A stretch of DNA of 64,000 nucleotides, taken from NCBI GenBank assembly GCA_028288725.1, contig JAQGIC010000062.1, forward strand, positions 237,063-301,062. The letters are read 5' to 3'. Within the stretch, counting starts at the first letter, position 1, and every line of letters starts with the position of its first letter. Source of the DNA: Rhodospirillales bacterium. GTDB taxonomy: Bacteria; Pseudomonadota; Alphaproteobacteria; ATCC43930; CGMCC-115725. The notes under the pieces were generated by a model, which saw only the letters and a program-made list of their open reading frames with translations, had not been told where the DNA came from and did not search any database. A program made the translations under genes and the position numbers. Shown here in pieces: positions 18,411-31,420 of this stretch.

Positions 18411-19664
18411 CTACAAATTCTCCCGCAGCCAGCCGCCGATCCGTCCGAACATGCCTTTCGGCGCGTCCGACGCGTTCTGGTCCCGCCCGCGCGTCTCGGC
18501 GCGTTCGGAGGCGGCGAAATGCAACAGGCCGGCCGCGGTGGCGAAGGCCGGTCCGCCGGTCGCCTCGGCCAGGCCCGAAATCCGGGTCGGCTTGCCGATG
18601 CGCACCTGCTTGTCGAGGATCATGCCGGCCAGCTCGCGCGTGCCGGGCAATTGGGCGGCCCCGCCGGTCAGCACGACCTGGCGGCCGGCCAGCTTGTCGA
18701 AGCCCGAGGTTTCCAGCCGGTTGCGCACCAGCTCGAACGTCTCTTCCAGGCGCGGCGTGATGATCGCGATCAGGTGGGACTTCGGCACATGGTTGGTGTG
18801 ACCGTCCTCCTCCTCGCCCACCACCGGCACGCTGATGGTCTCGCGCTCGTCGGCGGGGGACGGGATGGCGCTGCCGTAGAGCGTCTTCATCCGCTCGGCA
18901 TGGGTGATCGGGGTCGACAGGCCGCGCGCGATGTCGTTGGTCACATGCACGCCGCCGACCGGCACCGTGTCGGCATAGACGATGGCGCCGTCGTAGAACA
19001 CCGCGATCGAGGTGGTGCCGCCGCCCATGTCGATGACGGTGACGCCCAGCTCCATCTCGTCGTCGACCAGCGCCGCCAGGCCGGCGGCGTAAGGCGAGAC
19101 CACCATGCCGGACACTTCCAGATGGCAGCGGCCGACCGCAGCCATCATGTTGCGCACCGCGGCGGAACCGGCCGAGACGACATGCATGTTGACGCCCAGC
19201 CGCTCGCCCATCATGCCGCGCGGATCGCGGATGCCGCGGCTGCCGTCGATCGAGAACCCGACCGGGATCGAATGGATGATCTGGCGATCGGTCGGCTCGC
19301 GATAGGCATGGCCCTGGTTCAGCACGCGCTTCATGTCGGCGTCGACGATCTCGCGCCCGCCGATCGCGATCTCGACCGGCACGATGCGCGAGGCCGGAAA
19401 GCCGCCCGACAGATTGACCACGACCTGGGTGATGGTCTCGCCCGCCATCTGCTCGGCGGCATGGACCGCGTTCAGCATCGAGGTCGCCGCCGCGTCCAGG
19501 TCGACGATCTGGCCGGCGCGCACGCCGCGCGACACCTGATGGCCGATGCCCAGCACGCGCGGCCCCCCGGTCTCGCGGCGCGCGATGAAGCTGCACACTT
19601 TCGTGGTGCCGATATCGACGGCGGCGATCAGCGCGCCGCGGGGACGGGATGCGGCTTTGCTCAT
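18411..19664 (-). CDS. ftsA: Cell division protein FtsA
   Basis: Actin-like ATPase that anchors FtsZ filaments to the membrane. 417 residues. N-terminal ATP-binding AAVDIGTTKVCSFIA, domain 1C, then VTVIDMGGGTTSIAVF (phosphate 2) and VVLTGGAAQLPG (adenosine). The last 14 residues, GMFGRIGGWLRENL, form the amphipathic membrane-targeting helix. The ATG at 19664 overlaps the ftsQ stop as ATGA. The frame extends upstream but only as the shadow of ftsQ. Confidence 0.97.
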   Translation of the reverse strand: MSKAASRPRGALIAAVDIGTTKVCSFIARRETGGPRVLGIGHQVSRGVRAGQIVDLDAAATSMLNAVHAAEQMAGETITQVVVNLSGGFPASRIVPVEIAIGGREIVDADMKRVLNQGHAYREPTDRQIIHSIPVGFSIDGSRGIRDPRGMMGERLGVNMHVVSAGSAAVRNMMAAVGRCHLEVSGMVVSPYAAGLAALVDDEMELGVTVIDMGGGTTSIAVFYDGAIVYADTVPVGGVHVTNDIARGLSTPITHAERMKTLYGSAIPSPADERETISVPVVGEEEDGHTNHVPKSHLIAIITPRLEETFELVRNRLETSGFDKLAGRQVVLTGGAAQLPGTRELAGMILDKQVRIGKPTRISGLAEATGGPAFATAAGLLHFAASERAETRGRDQNASDAPKGMFGRIGGWLRENL

Positions 19665-20542
19665 GTCTTTTTCGCCGCTGGCTTGGAGGATTTGGGCGGA
19701 GAGGCCTTGGCCGGCGTGGCTTTGGGTGATTCGGGCGTCACCTTGACGACGACACGGTCGGCCAGCCTGAGATCGACCCGCTGGATATCGCGTGCCAGCA
19801 GGCCGTGGTCGCGATCGATCGCGGCCAGGTGGGTCCAGGCCTCGGCGACGCCCTGCTCCGGCAGGTCGATATCGACGCCGCTGTCGAGCCTCAGGTTCCA
19901 GCGGCGATCGTTGATCCAGACCGCGGCCTGGATCTTCTTCATCAGCTCGGGCTGGGTGCCCAGGATCCCGATCAGGCTCTCGGCATGCTTCGGCGCATCG
20001 TCGCCGACGACCAGCAGCAGGTTGGCGTAGCGCTCCAGGTGTTCGGTCGCCACGACCACGCCTTCCTGGTCGATCAGCACCATCTTGCCGTGACGCTGCC
20101 ACAGCGCCAGCGGCTTGCGCTCGGTCAGCTTGATGAACAGGCGGCCGGGCAATTGCCGCTCGACCGCGGCGCTGCGGACCCAGGGCAAGGCTTCGAGCTG
20201 CAGCTTGGCGGCGGGGGGATTGACGCCGAAGATCGGCGAGCCGCGCCGGGCGTTGACCGCGGTCAGGATCTCGTCCGTCGTCGTCATCTGGCGGCCCTCG
20301 ACATCGAGCGCCTGCACCGTGAAGCCGGCGGCGGCGGTCGAGGCCAAGAGCGCGCCCGACAGGCGGCTGCCATGGTCCAGCTGATCGGCGGCGGCGATCC
20401 CCAGGAACACGACGGCACCGACGCCCAGCACGGCAGCCACGACGCGCGTCGGCCGGCGCGGCAGCCAGCGCACGATGCGGCGCTTCAGCAGCAGGCGCTT
20501 GGCGCCCTCCAGATTCTTCGCGGCCGGCCTTACGCGTCGCAT
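19661..20542 (-). CDS. ftsQ: Cell division protein FtsQ
   Basis: Bitopic inner-membrane divisome protein. 293 residues from the ATG at 20542; a longer start at 20569 is possible. An Arg-rich cytoplasmic stretch is followed by one membrane helix (VVAAVLGVGAVVFLGIAAA), a POTRA domain (FTVQALDVEGRQMTTTDEILTAVN), and the FtsQ domain (LPWVRSAAVERQLPGRLFIKLTERKPLALWQ). The C-terminal tail is Lys/Pro/Ala-rich. Overlaps ddl by 13 bases and ftsA by 4. Confidence 0.93.
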   Translation of the reverse strand: MRRVRPAAKNLEGAKRLLLKRRIVRWLPRRPTRVVAAVLGVGAVVFLGIAAADQLDHGSRLSGALLASTAAAGFTVQALDVEGRQMTTTDEILTAVNARRGSPIFGVNPPAAKLQLEALPWVRSAAVERQLPGRLFIKLTERKPLALWQRHGKMVLIDQEGVVVATEHLERYANLLLVVGDDAPKHAESLIGILGTQPELMKKIQAAVWINDRRWNLRLDSGVDIDLPEQGVAEAWTHLAAIDRDHGLLARDIQRVDLRLADRVVVKVTPESPKATPAKASPPKSSKPAAKKT

Positions 20543-21456
20543 GCGGCGCCCTCCACCATCCAGGCACAAAGCTCGGCATAGGAAATGCCCGCCGCCTTGG
20601 CCGCATCCGGCACCAGGGACGTCGGCGTCATGCCGGGCTGCGTATTCACTTCGAGCAGATAGAGCCGCCCGGGTGCCGCCCTGGTATCGTCGTAGCGGAA
20701 GTCGGCACGGCTGACGCCGCGGCAGCCCAGGGCCTTATGGGCCGCGACCGCGATGCGCTCGGCCTCGGCATAGACGGCGGGCGGCAGGTCGGCCGGGCAG
20801 ATATGGGCCGAGCCGCCGGTCGAATATTTCGCGTCGTAATCGTACCAGGTGCCGCGCGCGACGATCTCGATCACGCCCAGCGCCCGCTCGCCCATGACCG
20901 CGACGGTCAGCTCGCGGCCGGGAATGAAGCGCTCGACCAGCATGCTGTCCTTGATCTCGTCCGCCGCGATCGCGCGGTTCTGGCCCTCGCGCACGATGAT
21001 CACGCCGACCGAGGATCCCTCGTTCGACGGCTTCACGACATAGGGCGCCGCCATGACGGTCTCGGCCAGGATCTCGTCGCGGGTGGCGACGCGGCCCTCG
21101 ACCACCGGCAGGCCGGCGGCGGCGAACACGGCCTTGGCCATCGGCTTGTCCATGGCGACGGCGGAGGCGAGCAGGCCCGAATGGGTATAGGGGATGCCCA
21201 TCAGGTTGAGCGTCGCCTGGATATGGCCATCCTCGCCGCCGCGGCCGTGCAGCGCGTTGAACACCACGTCCGGCCGGGGCGTCAGCAAGGCGGCGAACGC
21301 GGCCGGATCGCGCGGCGGGTCGATCTCGACCACGTCGTAGCCCCGTTCGCGCAGCGCCTCGGCGCAGCCGCGTCCGGTCGACAGCGAAACCTCGCGTTCG
21401 GCCGACCAGCCGCCGCGCAGGACGGCGACACGCTTGGCTTTTTGGGGCGCGGTCAT
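20530..21456 (-). CDS. ddl: D-alanine--D-alanine ligase
   Basis: ATP-grasp ligase making the D-Ala-D-Ala dipeptide for MurF. 308 residues (DdlB size). [19 protein letters not shown] at the start, [25 protein letters not shown] (ATP loop) and the metal-binding end [18 protein letters not shown] at 21456 overlaps the murB stop as ATGA. Confidence 0.97.
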   Translation of the reverse strand: MTAPQKAKRVAVLRGGWSAEREVSLSTGRGCAEALRERGYDVVEIDPPRDPAAFAALLTPRPDVVFNALHGRGGEDGHIQATLNLMGIPYTHSGLLASAVAMDKPMAKAVFAAAGLPVVEGRVATRDEILAETVMAAPYVVKPSNEGSSVGVIIVREGQNRAIAADEIKDSMLVERFIPGRELTVAVMGERALGVIEIVARGTWYDYDAKYSTGGSAHICPADLPPAVYAEAERIAVAAHKALGCRGVSRADFRYDDTRAAPGRLYLLEVNTQPGMTPTSLVPDAAKAAGISYAELCAWMVEGAACDA

Positions 21457-22390
21457 GGGACCACCCCCTCGATGCCGGCCAGCGGGCGGCCGATCCGCTT
21501 GATCTCCCATTCCAGCGTGACGCCGGAAGTCTCGTAGACCCGGCGGCGGACTTCCTCGCCCAGGCCTTCGATATCGGCGGCGGTGGCATGGCCGCGGTTG
21601 ATCAGGAAATTCGTGTGCAGTTCCGATACCATGGCGTCGCCCCGGACCAGGCCGCGGCAGCCGGCCTGGTCGACCAGCTGCCAGGCCTTGTGCCCGGGCG
21701 GATTGGCGAAGGTCGAACCGCCGGTGCGGTTGCGGATCGGCTGGGTCGCCTGGCGCCGGGCCTGGATGTCGGCGATGCGGGCGGCGACCACGGCCGGATC
21801 CTCGGGCACGCCCCTGAGCGTCGCATGCAGGAACACCCAATCCTCCGGCGCGCCGCAATGGCGATATCCCAGATCCAGTTCGTCGGGGGTCACCACCAGA
21901 TGATGGCCCGAGCCGTCGATGACGGCGGCACCCGACAGCACGTCCTTGATCTCGGCGCCATAGGCCCCGGCGTTCATGCGCAGGGCGCCGCCGATCGTGC
22001 CGGGCACGCCCGACAGGAATTCGAGCCCGCCCAGGCCGGCCCGGGCGCAGCTTTCGGCGACATTGGCGTCGAGCGCGCCGGCGCCGGCATAGACCTGGTC
22101 GTCTTTGACCGCGACATCGGCGAAGGGCCGGCCCAGACGGATGACCACGCCCGGTACGCCGCCGTCGCGCACCAGCAGGTTGGAGGCGACGCCGATCACC
22201 GTCACCGGCACGTCGGCCGGCTTCGCCGCCAGGAAATCGGTCAAATCGGCCATGTCGATCGGCCGGAACAGCACCTCGGCCGGGCCGCCGACCCGGAACC
22301 AGGTGTTGGCGGCGAGCGGCGCGCCGGCGACGAGCCGTCCGCGGACCTTCGGCAACCGGTCGATCAGGCTCAAGGTCTGGCGGGCGGACA

Positions 22391-22394
<4 letters not shown>
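21453..22394 (-). CDS. murB: UDP-N-acetylenolpyruvoylglucosamine reductase MurB
   Basis: FAD/NADPH enzyme giving UDP-MurNAc. 313 residues, type without the extra domain of E. coli MurB. FAD-binding [15 protein letters not shown] and [21 protein letters not shown] are visible, with [18 protein letters not shown] and the catalytic Ser in [12 protein letters not shown]. The ATG at 22394 overlaps murC by 4 bases; a second ATG lies at 22391. Confidence 0.96.
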
Positions 22395-23808
<1,414 letters not shown>

Positions 23809-23812
<4 letters not shown>

Positions 23813-24915
23813 GGCCGGTCTCCAGAATTGGTCAATCGTTCCACCAGATCCGCGAGCCGCTCGGCGGCCGCCGGTTCGCCCAGGGCACGGGCGGCAATGG
23901 CGGCGCGCCCGAGGGCGGCCCCGTCACTCAACAACTCGGCCAGGCGGGCGGATGCCCGCTCGACCGTGAATTCCGCTTCGCTCAGCATCCAGGCGGCCCC
24001 GCCCTCGACCAGGACGCGCGCATTCGCGGTCTGCTCGTCGGCGATGGCGCCGGCGAACGGCACCAGCAGGGCCGGACGACCCGCGACGGTCAGCTCGGCC
24101 GTGGTTGAGCCGCCGGCCCGCGCCAGCACCAGATGGGCCGCGGCCAGGCGGGCGGGGATATCGTCGAAGAAGCGCCTGGTCTCGACCGCGAGGCCGCTGC
24201 CCCGATAGGCCGCCTCGACCGCCTCCAGATCTTCCGGCCGGACCTGCTGGCTGACGGCCAGGCGGGCCTTCAATGCCGGCGGCAGGGCCTTCAACGCTTC
24301 CGGCACGACGCGCGACAGGATGCGCGCACCCTGGCTGCCGCCGATGATCAGCAGGCGGATCGGGCCGTCGGTTTCGGGCGGCAGATAGGGCAGATCGCGC
24401 ACGGCGACCACGGCCGGGCGGACCGGATTGCCGGTCCGCTCGATCTTGGCGCGATCGGCGGCGGGCACGCCCGAAACGATGCCGAACGAGGTCGCGATCG
24501 CCCGCACACGGGTCGCCAGCATCCTGTTGGCCCGGCCCAGCACGGCATTCTGGTCGTGGATCAGGGTCGGCAGCTTCAGGCTGGTCGCGGCCACCATGGT
24601 CGGCATCGACGGATAGCCGCCGAAACCCACCACCGCCGCCGGCCGCAGCCGGCCGAGCAGGCTGCGGGCTTCCAGAATGCCGCGCCCCAGATCGATCGCG
24701 AACTTGGCCTTGGCCCAGAGGCCGCCGCCGAGGCGTCCGGCACGGACCCGATAGGTATCGACGCCCGCGACCGGGAATTCCTTGCCGCGCTTGTCGGTTA
24801 CGAGTGCGACCGCGCGGCCGCGGCCGATCAGCGCCCGGGCCAGCGCTTCGGCCGGGAACAGGTGACCGCCGGTACCGCCGGCGGCCAGAACGACGAGGGA
24901 GCGGGCCGCCGTCAC
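23809..24915 (-). CDS. murG: Lipid II synthase MurG
   Basis: Peripheral membrane glycosyltransferase (GT28) adding GlcNAc to lipid I. 368 residues. The N-terminal acceptor loop [33 protein letters not shown], and the donor site [10 protein letters not shown] and [11 protein letters not shown] are present. Overlaps ftsW and murC by 4 bases each. Confidence 0.97.
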
Positions 24916-26036
24916 ACCAGCTCTCCCGTGCCATAGCGCCGCCGGGTGAAGGCCAGCAGCATGCCCATGCCCAGGCCGAGCGCGATCAGCGACGAGCCGC
25001 CATAGCTGAGGAACGGCAGCGTCATGCCCTTGGTCGGGATCATGCGCAGGGTCGACGACATGTTAATGACCGCCTGCAGGCCGAACTGCACCAGGAGGCC
25101 GGTCCCGCCCAGCACGACATAGAGATTGTTCTCGTGGAACAGCCGGGCGAAGCCGCGCAGCACGATGAAGGCGAAGACCGCGACGATCACCAGGCAGATG
25201 ATCAGGCCCAGTTCCTCGCCGGCGACGGCGAAGACGAAATCGGCATGGGCATCGGGCAGGTATTCCTTGACCGTGCCCTCACCCGGACCCCGGCCCCACA
25301 GGCCGCCGTTGGCGAACGCCTCCATCGAGCGGGTGACCTGATAGGTGTCGCCCGCCTGCGGGTCCAGGAACCGGTCGATGCGGCTGGTCACGTGCGGCAG
25401 CAGGAAATAGGCGCCGACCAGGCCGCCGGCGCCCGCGAGGCCCAGGCCGAACACCAGGATGATCGGCAGACCGGCCAGATAGAATTGGGTGAACCAGATC
25501 GTGCTGACCACGACGGCCTGGCCCAGGTCGGGCTGCTTCAGCAGCAGTCCCACGGTCAGCACATAGAGGCCGATGGCGATGGCGTTGCCCGGAATGCGCA
25601 CATGCGGGTTCTTCTGCTGGGCGAACAGCCAGGCGCAGACGATGGCGAAGAAGGGCTTCACGAATTCCGACGGCTGGATCGACAGGCCGCCCAGGCTGAC
25701 CCAGCGCCGGGCGCCCTTGATCTCGGTTCCCATGACGAAGGTCATGCAGAGCAGCACGACCGTGAGCGCCAACCCGAGCATGGCCACGCGCCGGATCGTG
25801 CGGGGCGATTGCAGCGAGATGAAGAACATGATGCCGAGCGCCAGCGGCATGATCAGCATCTGATGGCGCACGAAATAGAAACTGTCGGCGCCGATCCGCT
25901 CGGCCACCGCCGGGCTCGCGGCCAGGATCAGCAACCCGCCGAAGCCGCACAGCACGCCGATCGCGAGCACGGTCCAGCGGTCGACCGTCCACCACCAGCG
26001 GCCGATCACGCTTTGGTCGGTGCGGGCGATACTCAT
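24912..26036 (-). CDS. ftsW: SEDS peptidoglycan polymerase FtsW
   Basis: Polytopic (about ten helices) septal peptidoglycan glycosyltransferase working with FtsI. 374 residues. SEDS motifs: GARRWVSLGGLSIQPSEFVKPFFAIV, KQPDLGQAVVV, and the C-terminal IPTKGMTLPFLSYGGSSLIALGLGMGMLLAFTRRR. The Asp of the KQPDLG loop matches the catalytic-type residue in the family. Overlaps murD by 4 bases. Confidence 0.96.
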   Translation of the reverse strand: MSIARTDQSVIGRWWWTVDRWTVLAIGVLCGFGGLLILAASPAVAERIGADSFYFVRHQMLIMPLALGIMFFISLQSPRTIRRVAMLGLALTVVLLCMTFVMGTEIKGARRWVSLGGLSIQPSEFVKPFFAIVCAWLFAQQKNPHVRIPGNAIAIGLYVLTVGLLLKQPDLGQAVVVSTIWFTQFYLAGLPIILVFGLGLAGAGGLVGAYFLLPHVTSRIDRFLDPQAGDTYQVTRSMEAFANGGLWGRGPGEGTVKEYLPDAHADFVFAVAGEELGLIICLVIVAVFAFIVLRGFARLFHENNLYVVLGGTGLLVQFGLQAVINMSSTLRMIPTKGMTLPFLSYGGSSLIALGLGMGMLLAFTRRRYGTGELV

Positions 26037-27421
26037 CGGCTGGCCTCGTCGACAATCTGGCGGGCGAGCCGGCGAAACGCGTCGCCGCGCGCCTCATAGC
26101 TCGTGAACTGGTCATAGGACGCGCAGGCCGGCGACAGCAGCACGACGGCGTCGCCATCGACCCCATCGCGGCGCGCCGCGGCCGTGGCTTGGGCAACGGC
26201 GGTCGCGAGGTCGCCCGAGCGCACGACCGGCGCATGCCCCTCGAGCGTCCGGGCGAATTCGTCGGCCGCCTGGCCGATCAGGAAGGCGCGGGCGATGCGC
26301 GGGAAACAGGGGGCCAGCGAAGCGATGCCGCCCGCCTTGGGCAGCCCGCCCGCGATCCAGTAGATCCGGTCGTAGCAGCCGAGCGCCTTGGCGGCGGCAT
26401 CGGCGTTGGTCGCCTTGGAATCATTGACGAAGCGCAGGCCCGGCAGGGCCCCGACCAGTTCCTGGCGATGGGGCAGGCCCGGATATGTGGCGATCGCCGC
26501 GGCGATCGCTTCGGGGGCGGCGCCGGCGACGCGGCAGGCGGCATAGGCGGCCGCGGCATTCTGCCAATTGTGCCGGCCGGGCAGGGTCGGCACGGGCGTG
26601 AGATCCATGATCGGGGTCGCGATCCCATCGAGATCGTCGATCAGCCGGCCATTCTCGACATAGACCCCGCCGGCGACCGGCCCTTCGGCCGAAATCCGGA
26701 TCAGCCGCGCCGGCCGAAGCGCCAGATCGGCGGCCAGATCGCGGACATAGGCATCGTCGACCCCCAGGATGGCGGTATCGCCGGCGACCTGGTTCCGGAA
26801 GATGCGCCGCTTGGCCGCGACATAGCCGCTCATGTCGCCATGCCGGTCGAGATGGTCGGGCGTCACATTCAGGAGGATCGCGGTGCCGAAGCGCAGCCGG
26901 TTGGTCAGATCAAGCTGGAAGCTCGACATTTCGAGGACGTAATGACCATCGGGGCCCAGTTCCGGCAGGCTCAGCGCCGGGATGCCCAGATTGCCGCCGA
27001 CGGCCGAGGGCAGGCCCAGGGCCGCCATGACATGGCCGATCAGCGCCGTGGTGGTCGATTTGCCGTTGGTGCCGGTGATGCCGAGGAAATGGGCGCCGGT
27101 CCCGGCACGGCCCAGGAGCTCGATGTCGCCGATCACCTCGATGCCGGCGCCCTGGGCGCGAAGCGCGACCGGATGCGGCGCCGGGTGGGTCAGCGGGATG
27201 CCCGGGCTCATGACCAGGGCCGCCCAGTCGAGCGGCTCCGAGCGGGCCAGGTCGGCCAGCGCCGTCCCTTGCGCGCGCGCGGCCTCGCGGCCCTTTTCGG
27301 CATCGTCCCAGGCGACGACATGCGCGCCCGACGCCTCGAGCGCCCGGGCCGCGACCAGGCCGGAGCGGGCGAGGCCCAGCACGGCCACGGTGCGATCGTG
27401 AAAGGGCAGGGTGGCGATCAT
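26033..27421 (-). CDS. murD: UDP-N-acetylmuramoylalanine--D-glutamate ligase MurD
   Basis: Adds D-Glu to the muramyl peptide. 462 residues from the ATG at 27421, which overlaps the mraY stop. [21 protein letters not shown] at the start, ATP loop [17 protein letters not shown] at about 115, [11 protein letters not shown] in the centre, and [16 protein letters not shown] plus [12 protein letters not shown] at the end. Confidence 0.97.
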   Translation of the reverse strand: MIATLPFHDRTVAVLGLARSGLVAARALEASGAHVVAWDDAEKGREAARAQGTALADLARSEPLDWAALVMSPGIPLTHPAPHPVALRAQGAGIEVIGDIELLGRAGTGAHFLGITGTNGKSTTTALIGHVMAALGLPSAVGGNLGIPALSLPELGPDGHYVLEMSSFQLDLTNRLRFGTAILLNVTPDHLDRHGDMSGYVAAKRRIFRNQVAGDTAILGVDDAYVRDLAADLALRPARLIRISAEGPVAGGVYVENGRLIDDLDGIATPIMDLTPVPTLPGRHNWQNAAAAYAACRVAGAAPEAIAAAIATYPGLPHRQELVGALPGLRFVNDSKATNADAAAKALGCYDRIYWIAGGLPKAGGIASLAPCFPRIARAFLIGQAADEFARTLEGHAPVVRSGDLATAVAQATAAARRDGVDGDAVVLLSPACASYDQFTSYEARGDAFRRLARQIVDEASR

Positions 27422-28500
27422 CGGAGCTTCAACGTCGACAGGCCGACCATCGCGAGTATTACGGCGATGATCCAGAACCGGATGACGATGGTCGGCTCGT
27501 GCCAGCCCTTCTTTTCGAAATGATGATGGATCGGCGCCATGCGGAACACGCGCTTGCCAGTCAGCTTGAAGCTGGCGACCTGGACGATGACCGACACGGT
27601 CTCCAGCACGAACACGCCGCCGATGATGGCGAGCACGACCTCGTTCTTGGTGATGACGCTGATGGCGCCCAGGGCCGCGCCGATGGCGAGCGAGCCGGTA
27701 TCGCCCATGAACACCATGGCCGGCGGCGCGTTGAACCACAGGAAGCCGAGGCCGGCGCCGATCAGGGCGGCGCAGAACACCAGGAGTTCGCCGGTGCCCG
27801 GCACGTGATGGATCTGCAGGTAATTGGCATAGACGGCGTTGCCGGCCAGGTAGGCGATCAGCCCGAACGAGCCGGCGGCGATCATCGCCGGCACGATGGC
27901 GAGCCCATCGAGCCCGTCGGTCAGATTGACCGAGTTCGACGCGCCGACGATGACGAACATCGCGACCGGGACGAAGAAGATGCCGAATTCGAACAGCGCG
28001 TTCTTCAGGAACGGCAGCGCGAACTTGGTGCCGAGCCCGTCGCCGGTCAGCTGCACGATGGCGATCGCGGCCAATCCGGCGATCGCGGCCTCGAGCAGCA
28101 GGCGCTTGCGGCCGGATACGCCCTTGTGCGACCGGCGGGTCAGCTTGCGGTAATCGTCGGCGAAGCCGACCGCGCCGAAGCCCATGGTGACGAACAGCGC
28201 GACCCAGACGAAACCGTTCGACAGGTCCATCCAGACCAAGGTCGAGATCGACAGCGCCATCAGGATCAGGAACCCGCCCATGGTCGGCGTGCCCTTCTTC
28301 TTCAGATGGCTCTCGGGGCCGTCCGTGCGGATCGGCTGGCCCTCGCCCTGCTTGGACTTCAGCCAGGCGATGACGCGCGGACCCATGATGAAGCTGATGA
28401 TGAGCGCGGTCAGGAAGGCGCCGCCCGACCGCACCGTGATGTAGCGGAACAGGTTGAACAGCACGAACTGGTCGGCGAAGGGGGCCAGAAGGTTCAGCAT
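27418..28500 (-). CDS. mraY: Phospho-N-acetylmuramoyl-pentapeptide-transferase MraY
   Basis: Ten-helix membrane enzyme forming lipid I. 360 residues. [13 protein letters not shown] at about 68, the Asp-Asp pair in [25 protein letters not shown], and [15 protein letters not shown]; the C-terminal [13 protein letters not shown] is the conserved HHH loop. Overlaps murF by 7 bases. Confidence 0.98.
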   Translation of the reverse strand: MLNLLAPFADQFVLFNLFRYITVRSGGAFLTALIISFIMGPRVIAWLKSKQGEGQPIRTDGPESHLKKKGTPTMGGFLILMALSISTLVWMDLSNGFVWVALFVTMGFGAVGFADDYRKLTRRSHKGVSGRKRLLLEAAIAGLAAIAIVQLTGDGLGTKFALPFLKNALFEFGIFFVPVAMFVIVGASNSVNLTDGLDGLAIVPAMIAAGSFGLIAYLAGNAVYANYLQIHHVPGTGELLVFCAALIGAGLGFLWFNAPPAMVFMGDTGSLAIGAALGAISVITKNEVVLAIIGGVFVLETVSVIVQVASFKLTGKRVFRMAPIHHHFEKKGWHEPTIVIRFWIIAVILAMVGLSTLKLR

Positions 28501-29936
28501 GATACGGTCTGGCTCTTAGAGAGGCCGCTGGTGAGCGGTTTGACGATGTCGGCCATTCGGGTACCGAGAGAGCCCTTGATCGTGACGATGTCGCCGGCGC
28601 GCAGCGCGCCCGCGACGAGGGGTGCCAGCTCGGCCGCGGTATCGCGGTGGCTGCCGCGGAGTGCCGCCGGCAGGGCGTCGAACAGGTTGCGCATCAGCGG
28701 GCCGCAGGCGAACACCAGATCGACGCCGCTGGCCGCGAGCGGGGCGGCCAGGTCGCGATGGAGTGCGGCACCCTCGGTGCCCAGTTCGCGCATGTCGCCC
28801 ACGACCGCGATGCGCCGGCCGGTGCCGGCCGGGCGCTGGGCGGCCAGCACGGCGAAGGCGGCGCGCATGGCGGCGGGGCTGGCGTTGTAGCTTTCGTCGA
28901 TCAGCGTGGCCGGACCGCCGGCCACGGCGATCGTCATCCGCTTGCCGCGCCCGGCCAATCCGGCGAGCGTGCCCAGCGCGTCGGCAGCCTGGCGCAGATC
29001 GGCGCCCAGCGCCTGGACCGCGGCGAGCACCGCCAGCGAATTCAGCACCAGATGTTTGCCCGGCACGCCCAGGCGGTAATGCACGGTCCGGCCGTTGAAG
29101 CTGGCCTTGACCTCGCTCGCCTCGGCGTCGAGCGTCACCGAAACCAGCCGCGCATCGGCGGCCGCGTGCTCGCCGAACGAGACGATCGTCAGGTCGCGGG
29201 CCCGGGCGGCGGCGGCCAGCCGGTCGAACATCGGGTTGTCGCGGTTCAGGATCGCGGTCGCCCCCGGCGCCATGCCCTCGAAAATCTCGGCCTTGGCATC
29301 GGCGATCGCCTCGATGCCGCTGAAATATTCCAGATGCGCCGGCTCGATCGTGGTGATGATCGCGACCTCGGGGCGGACCTGGGCCGCGAGCGCGCGGATC
29401 TCGCCCGCATGGTTCATGCCCAGCTCGAACACGCCGAAGTCGCTGTCGCGCGGCATGCGGGCGAGCGACAGCGGCACGCCCCACTGGTTGTTGAAGCTGC
29501 CGGTCGCCCAATGGGTCCGGCCCTGGGCGGCCAGGCAATGGGCCAGCGCCTCCTTGGTCGAGGTCTTGCCGACGCTGCCGGTGACCGCGACGATGCGGGC
29601 CCTCGCGCGTGCGCGTGCGCCCGCCCCCAGGCGCTCGAGCGCGGCCTGGGTATCATCGACCGCCACCAGCGCCGCATCGGCCGCAAGCCCGGCCGGACGA
29701 CGGGCGACGATGGCGAGGCCGGCACCCTGCGCCAAGGCCTTGCCGACATAGTCGTGGCCGTCGAAATTCGGGCCGACCAGGGCCAGGAAGGCTTCGCCCG
29801 GTCCAACGGTGCGGCTGTCGATCGACACGCCGGGAATGTCGCCATTGGTCCCGGGGGCCAAATGACCGCAGGCCGCGCCCTGGACCGCGTCCGCGAGCTC
29901 CGCGGCGGTCCAGAGCGGATTGCGCCGGGCGCTCAT
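28494..29936 (-). CDS. murF: UDP-MurNAc-tripeptide--D-Ala-D-Ala ligase MurF
   Basis: Adds D-Ala-D-Ala to complete the pentapeptide. 480 residues. N-terminal [21 protein letters not shown] loop [18 protein letters not shown] at about 117, [11 protein letters not shown], and [15 protein letters not shown]. Overlaps murE by 4 and mraY by 7 bases. Confidence 0.97.
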   Translation of the reverse strand: MSARRNPLWTAAELADAVQGAACGHLAPGTNGDIPGVSIDSRTVGPGEAFLALVGPNFDGHDYVGKALAQGAGLAIVARRPAGLAADAALVAVDDTQAALERLGAGARARARARIVAVTGSVGKTSTKEALAHCLAAQGRTHWATGSFNNQWGVPLSLARMPRDSDFGVFELGMNHAGEIRALAAQVRPEVAIITTIEPAHLEYFSGIEAIADAKAEIFEGMAPGATAILNRDNPMFDRLAAAARARDLTIVSFGEHAAADARLVSVTLDAEASEVKASFNGRTVHYRLGVPGKHLVLNSLAVLAAVQALGADLRQAADALGTLAGLAGRGKRMTIAVAGGPATLIDESYNASPAAMRAAFAVLAAQRPAGTGRRIAVVGDMRELGTEGAALHRDLAAPLAASGVDLVFACGPLMRNLFDALPAALRGSHRDTAAELAPLVAGALRAGDIVTIKGSLGTRMADIVKPLTSGLSKSQTVSC

Positions 29937-31420
29937 CGGCTTCGGCCCGAAGCGGCGATGGCGGCGCGGGCGACCTCGGCATCATCGAACGGATGGACCA
30001 CGCCGGCGACGGTCTGGCCCTGCTCATGGCCCTTGCCGGCGATGACGAACACGTCGCCGGCCTGCAGCAGCCCGATGCCGTGGGCGATGGCCGCGGCGCG
30101 GTCGCCGATCTCGGTGGCGCGGGGGCAGGCGGCCAGGATGGCGCGGCGGATCGCAGCCGGCTCCTCGCTCCGCGGATTATCGTCGGTGACGATCTGGACA
30201 TCGGCCAGGCGGGCGCACATGGCGCCCATCAGCGGCCGTTTGATCGGGTCGCGATCGCCGCCGGCGCCGAAGGCCACGACCAGCTTGCCGGTCGCATGCG
30301 GACGCAGCGCGGTCAGGATCTTTTCCAGCCCGTCGGGCGTGTGGGCGTAATCGACGAACACGGCGGCGCCGTTCGCGAGCGTCGCCACCAGCTCGACCCG
30401 GCCGCGCACGCCCTCGAGCCGGCCGAGCGCATCGACCGCCCGGTCCGGATCGACCCCGGTCGCGATGGCGAGCCCGAGGGCGGCCAGCGCGTTCATCGCC
30501 TGGAACGTGCCGACCAGGGGCAAGTCCACCGTGCGATTGCGGCCCAGGATTTCGAGATCCAGCCGCTGCCCCGTGGGCGTGCCGCTGCGGGCGATCAGGC
30601 GCAGTGCCACGGCGTTGCCGCCGAAATCGAGCACCGGGTGACCCGCCGCGCGCGCGACCGCGGCGGCCTCGGCGAATTCCGGGATATCGGCGTTCAGCAC
30701 GGCGGTGCCGCCCGGCGCCAGCACATGCTCGAACAGCCGGAGCTTGGCCGCCAGATAGGCCGCCATGGTCTTGTGATAATCGAGATGGTCCTGGGTCAGG
30801 TTGGTGAAGGCGCCGGCGGATATCCGCACGCCATCCAGGCGATATTGGTCGAGCCCGTGCGACGAGGCTTCGAGCACGGCGTGGTCGATGCCTTCCGCGG
30901 CCAAATCCGCCAGGGTCCGGTGCAGCGTCACCGGGTCGGGCGTGGTCATGGCGCCGGGACGCAGGCCGTCCGGCGCTTCGATGCCGAGCGTGCCGACCGA
31001 GGCGGCCTTCAGGCCGGCGTCGGCCCAGATCTGCCGCGTGAAGCTGGCGGTCGAGGTCTTGCCGTTGGTGCCGGTCACGGCCGCGACGGTCTTGGGCTGC
31101 GGGCTGTGGAACCGGGCGGCCAACAATGCCAGGCGCCGGCGCGGGTTCTCGTCGACCAGCACCGGCACGGAGGCCCCGGCATGAGGAGCGGCGCCGGCGG
31201 CGTCGGTCAGGATGGCGGCGGCACCCCGGCCGATCGCGTCGGCGATGAAGCGGCGCCCATCATTGGCGACGCCCGGCAGCGCTACGAACAGCGTGCCGGG
31301 CGAGACTTGGCGGGAATCTGCGGTGATCGACCGGATGTCCGGGTCGGTCTGCGGACCTTTGGCGGCGGCCCGCTCCGCCAGCTTGGGGGCGCGCGCATTC
31401 ATGAGATCAGTTAGCCGCAA
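29933..31420 (-). CDS. murE: UDP-MurNAc-L-Ala-D-Glu--2,6-diaminopimelate ligase MurE
   Basis: Adds meso-diaminopimelate to the muramyl dipeptide. ATP loop AVTGTNGKTSTASFTRQI, and the DNPRSEEP motif that marks the meso-DAP rather than lysine type. The start is uncertain. TTG at 31420 gives the N-terminus RLTDLM seen in relatives and overlaps ftsI by 14 bases; the ATG at 31402 lies just past the ftsI stop. Neither has a strong ribosome site. Confidence 0.93.
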   Translation of the reverse strand: MRLTDLMNARAPKLAERAAAKGPQTDPDIRSITADSRQVSPGTLFVALPGVANDGRRFIADAIGRGAAAILTDAAGAAPHAGASVPVLVDENPRRRLALLAARFHSPQPKTVAAVTGTNGKTSTASFTRQIWADAGLKAASVGTLGIEAPDGLRPGAMTTPDPVTLHRTLADLAAEGIDHAVLEASSHGLDQYRLDGVRISAGAFTNLTQDHLDYHKTMAAYLAAKLRLFEHVLAPGGTAVLNADIPEFAEAAAVARAAGHPVLDFGGNAVALRLIARSGTPTGQRLDLEILGRNRTVDLPLVGTFQAMNALAALGLAIATGVDPDRAVDALGRLEGVRGRVELVATLANGAAVFVDYAHTPDGLEKILTALRPHATGKLVVAFGAGGDRDPIKRPLMGAMCARLADVQIVTDDNPRSEEPAAIRRAILAACPRATEIGDRAAAIAHGIGLLQAGDVFVIAGKGHEQGQTVAGVVHPFDDAEVARAAIAASGRSR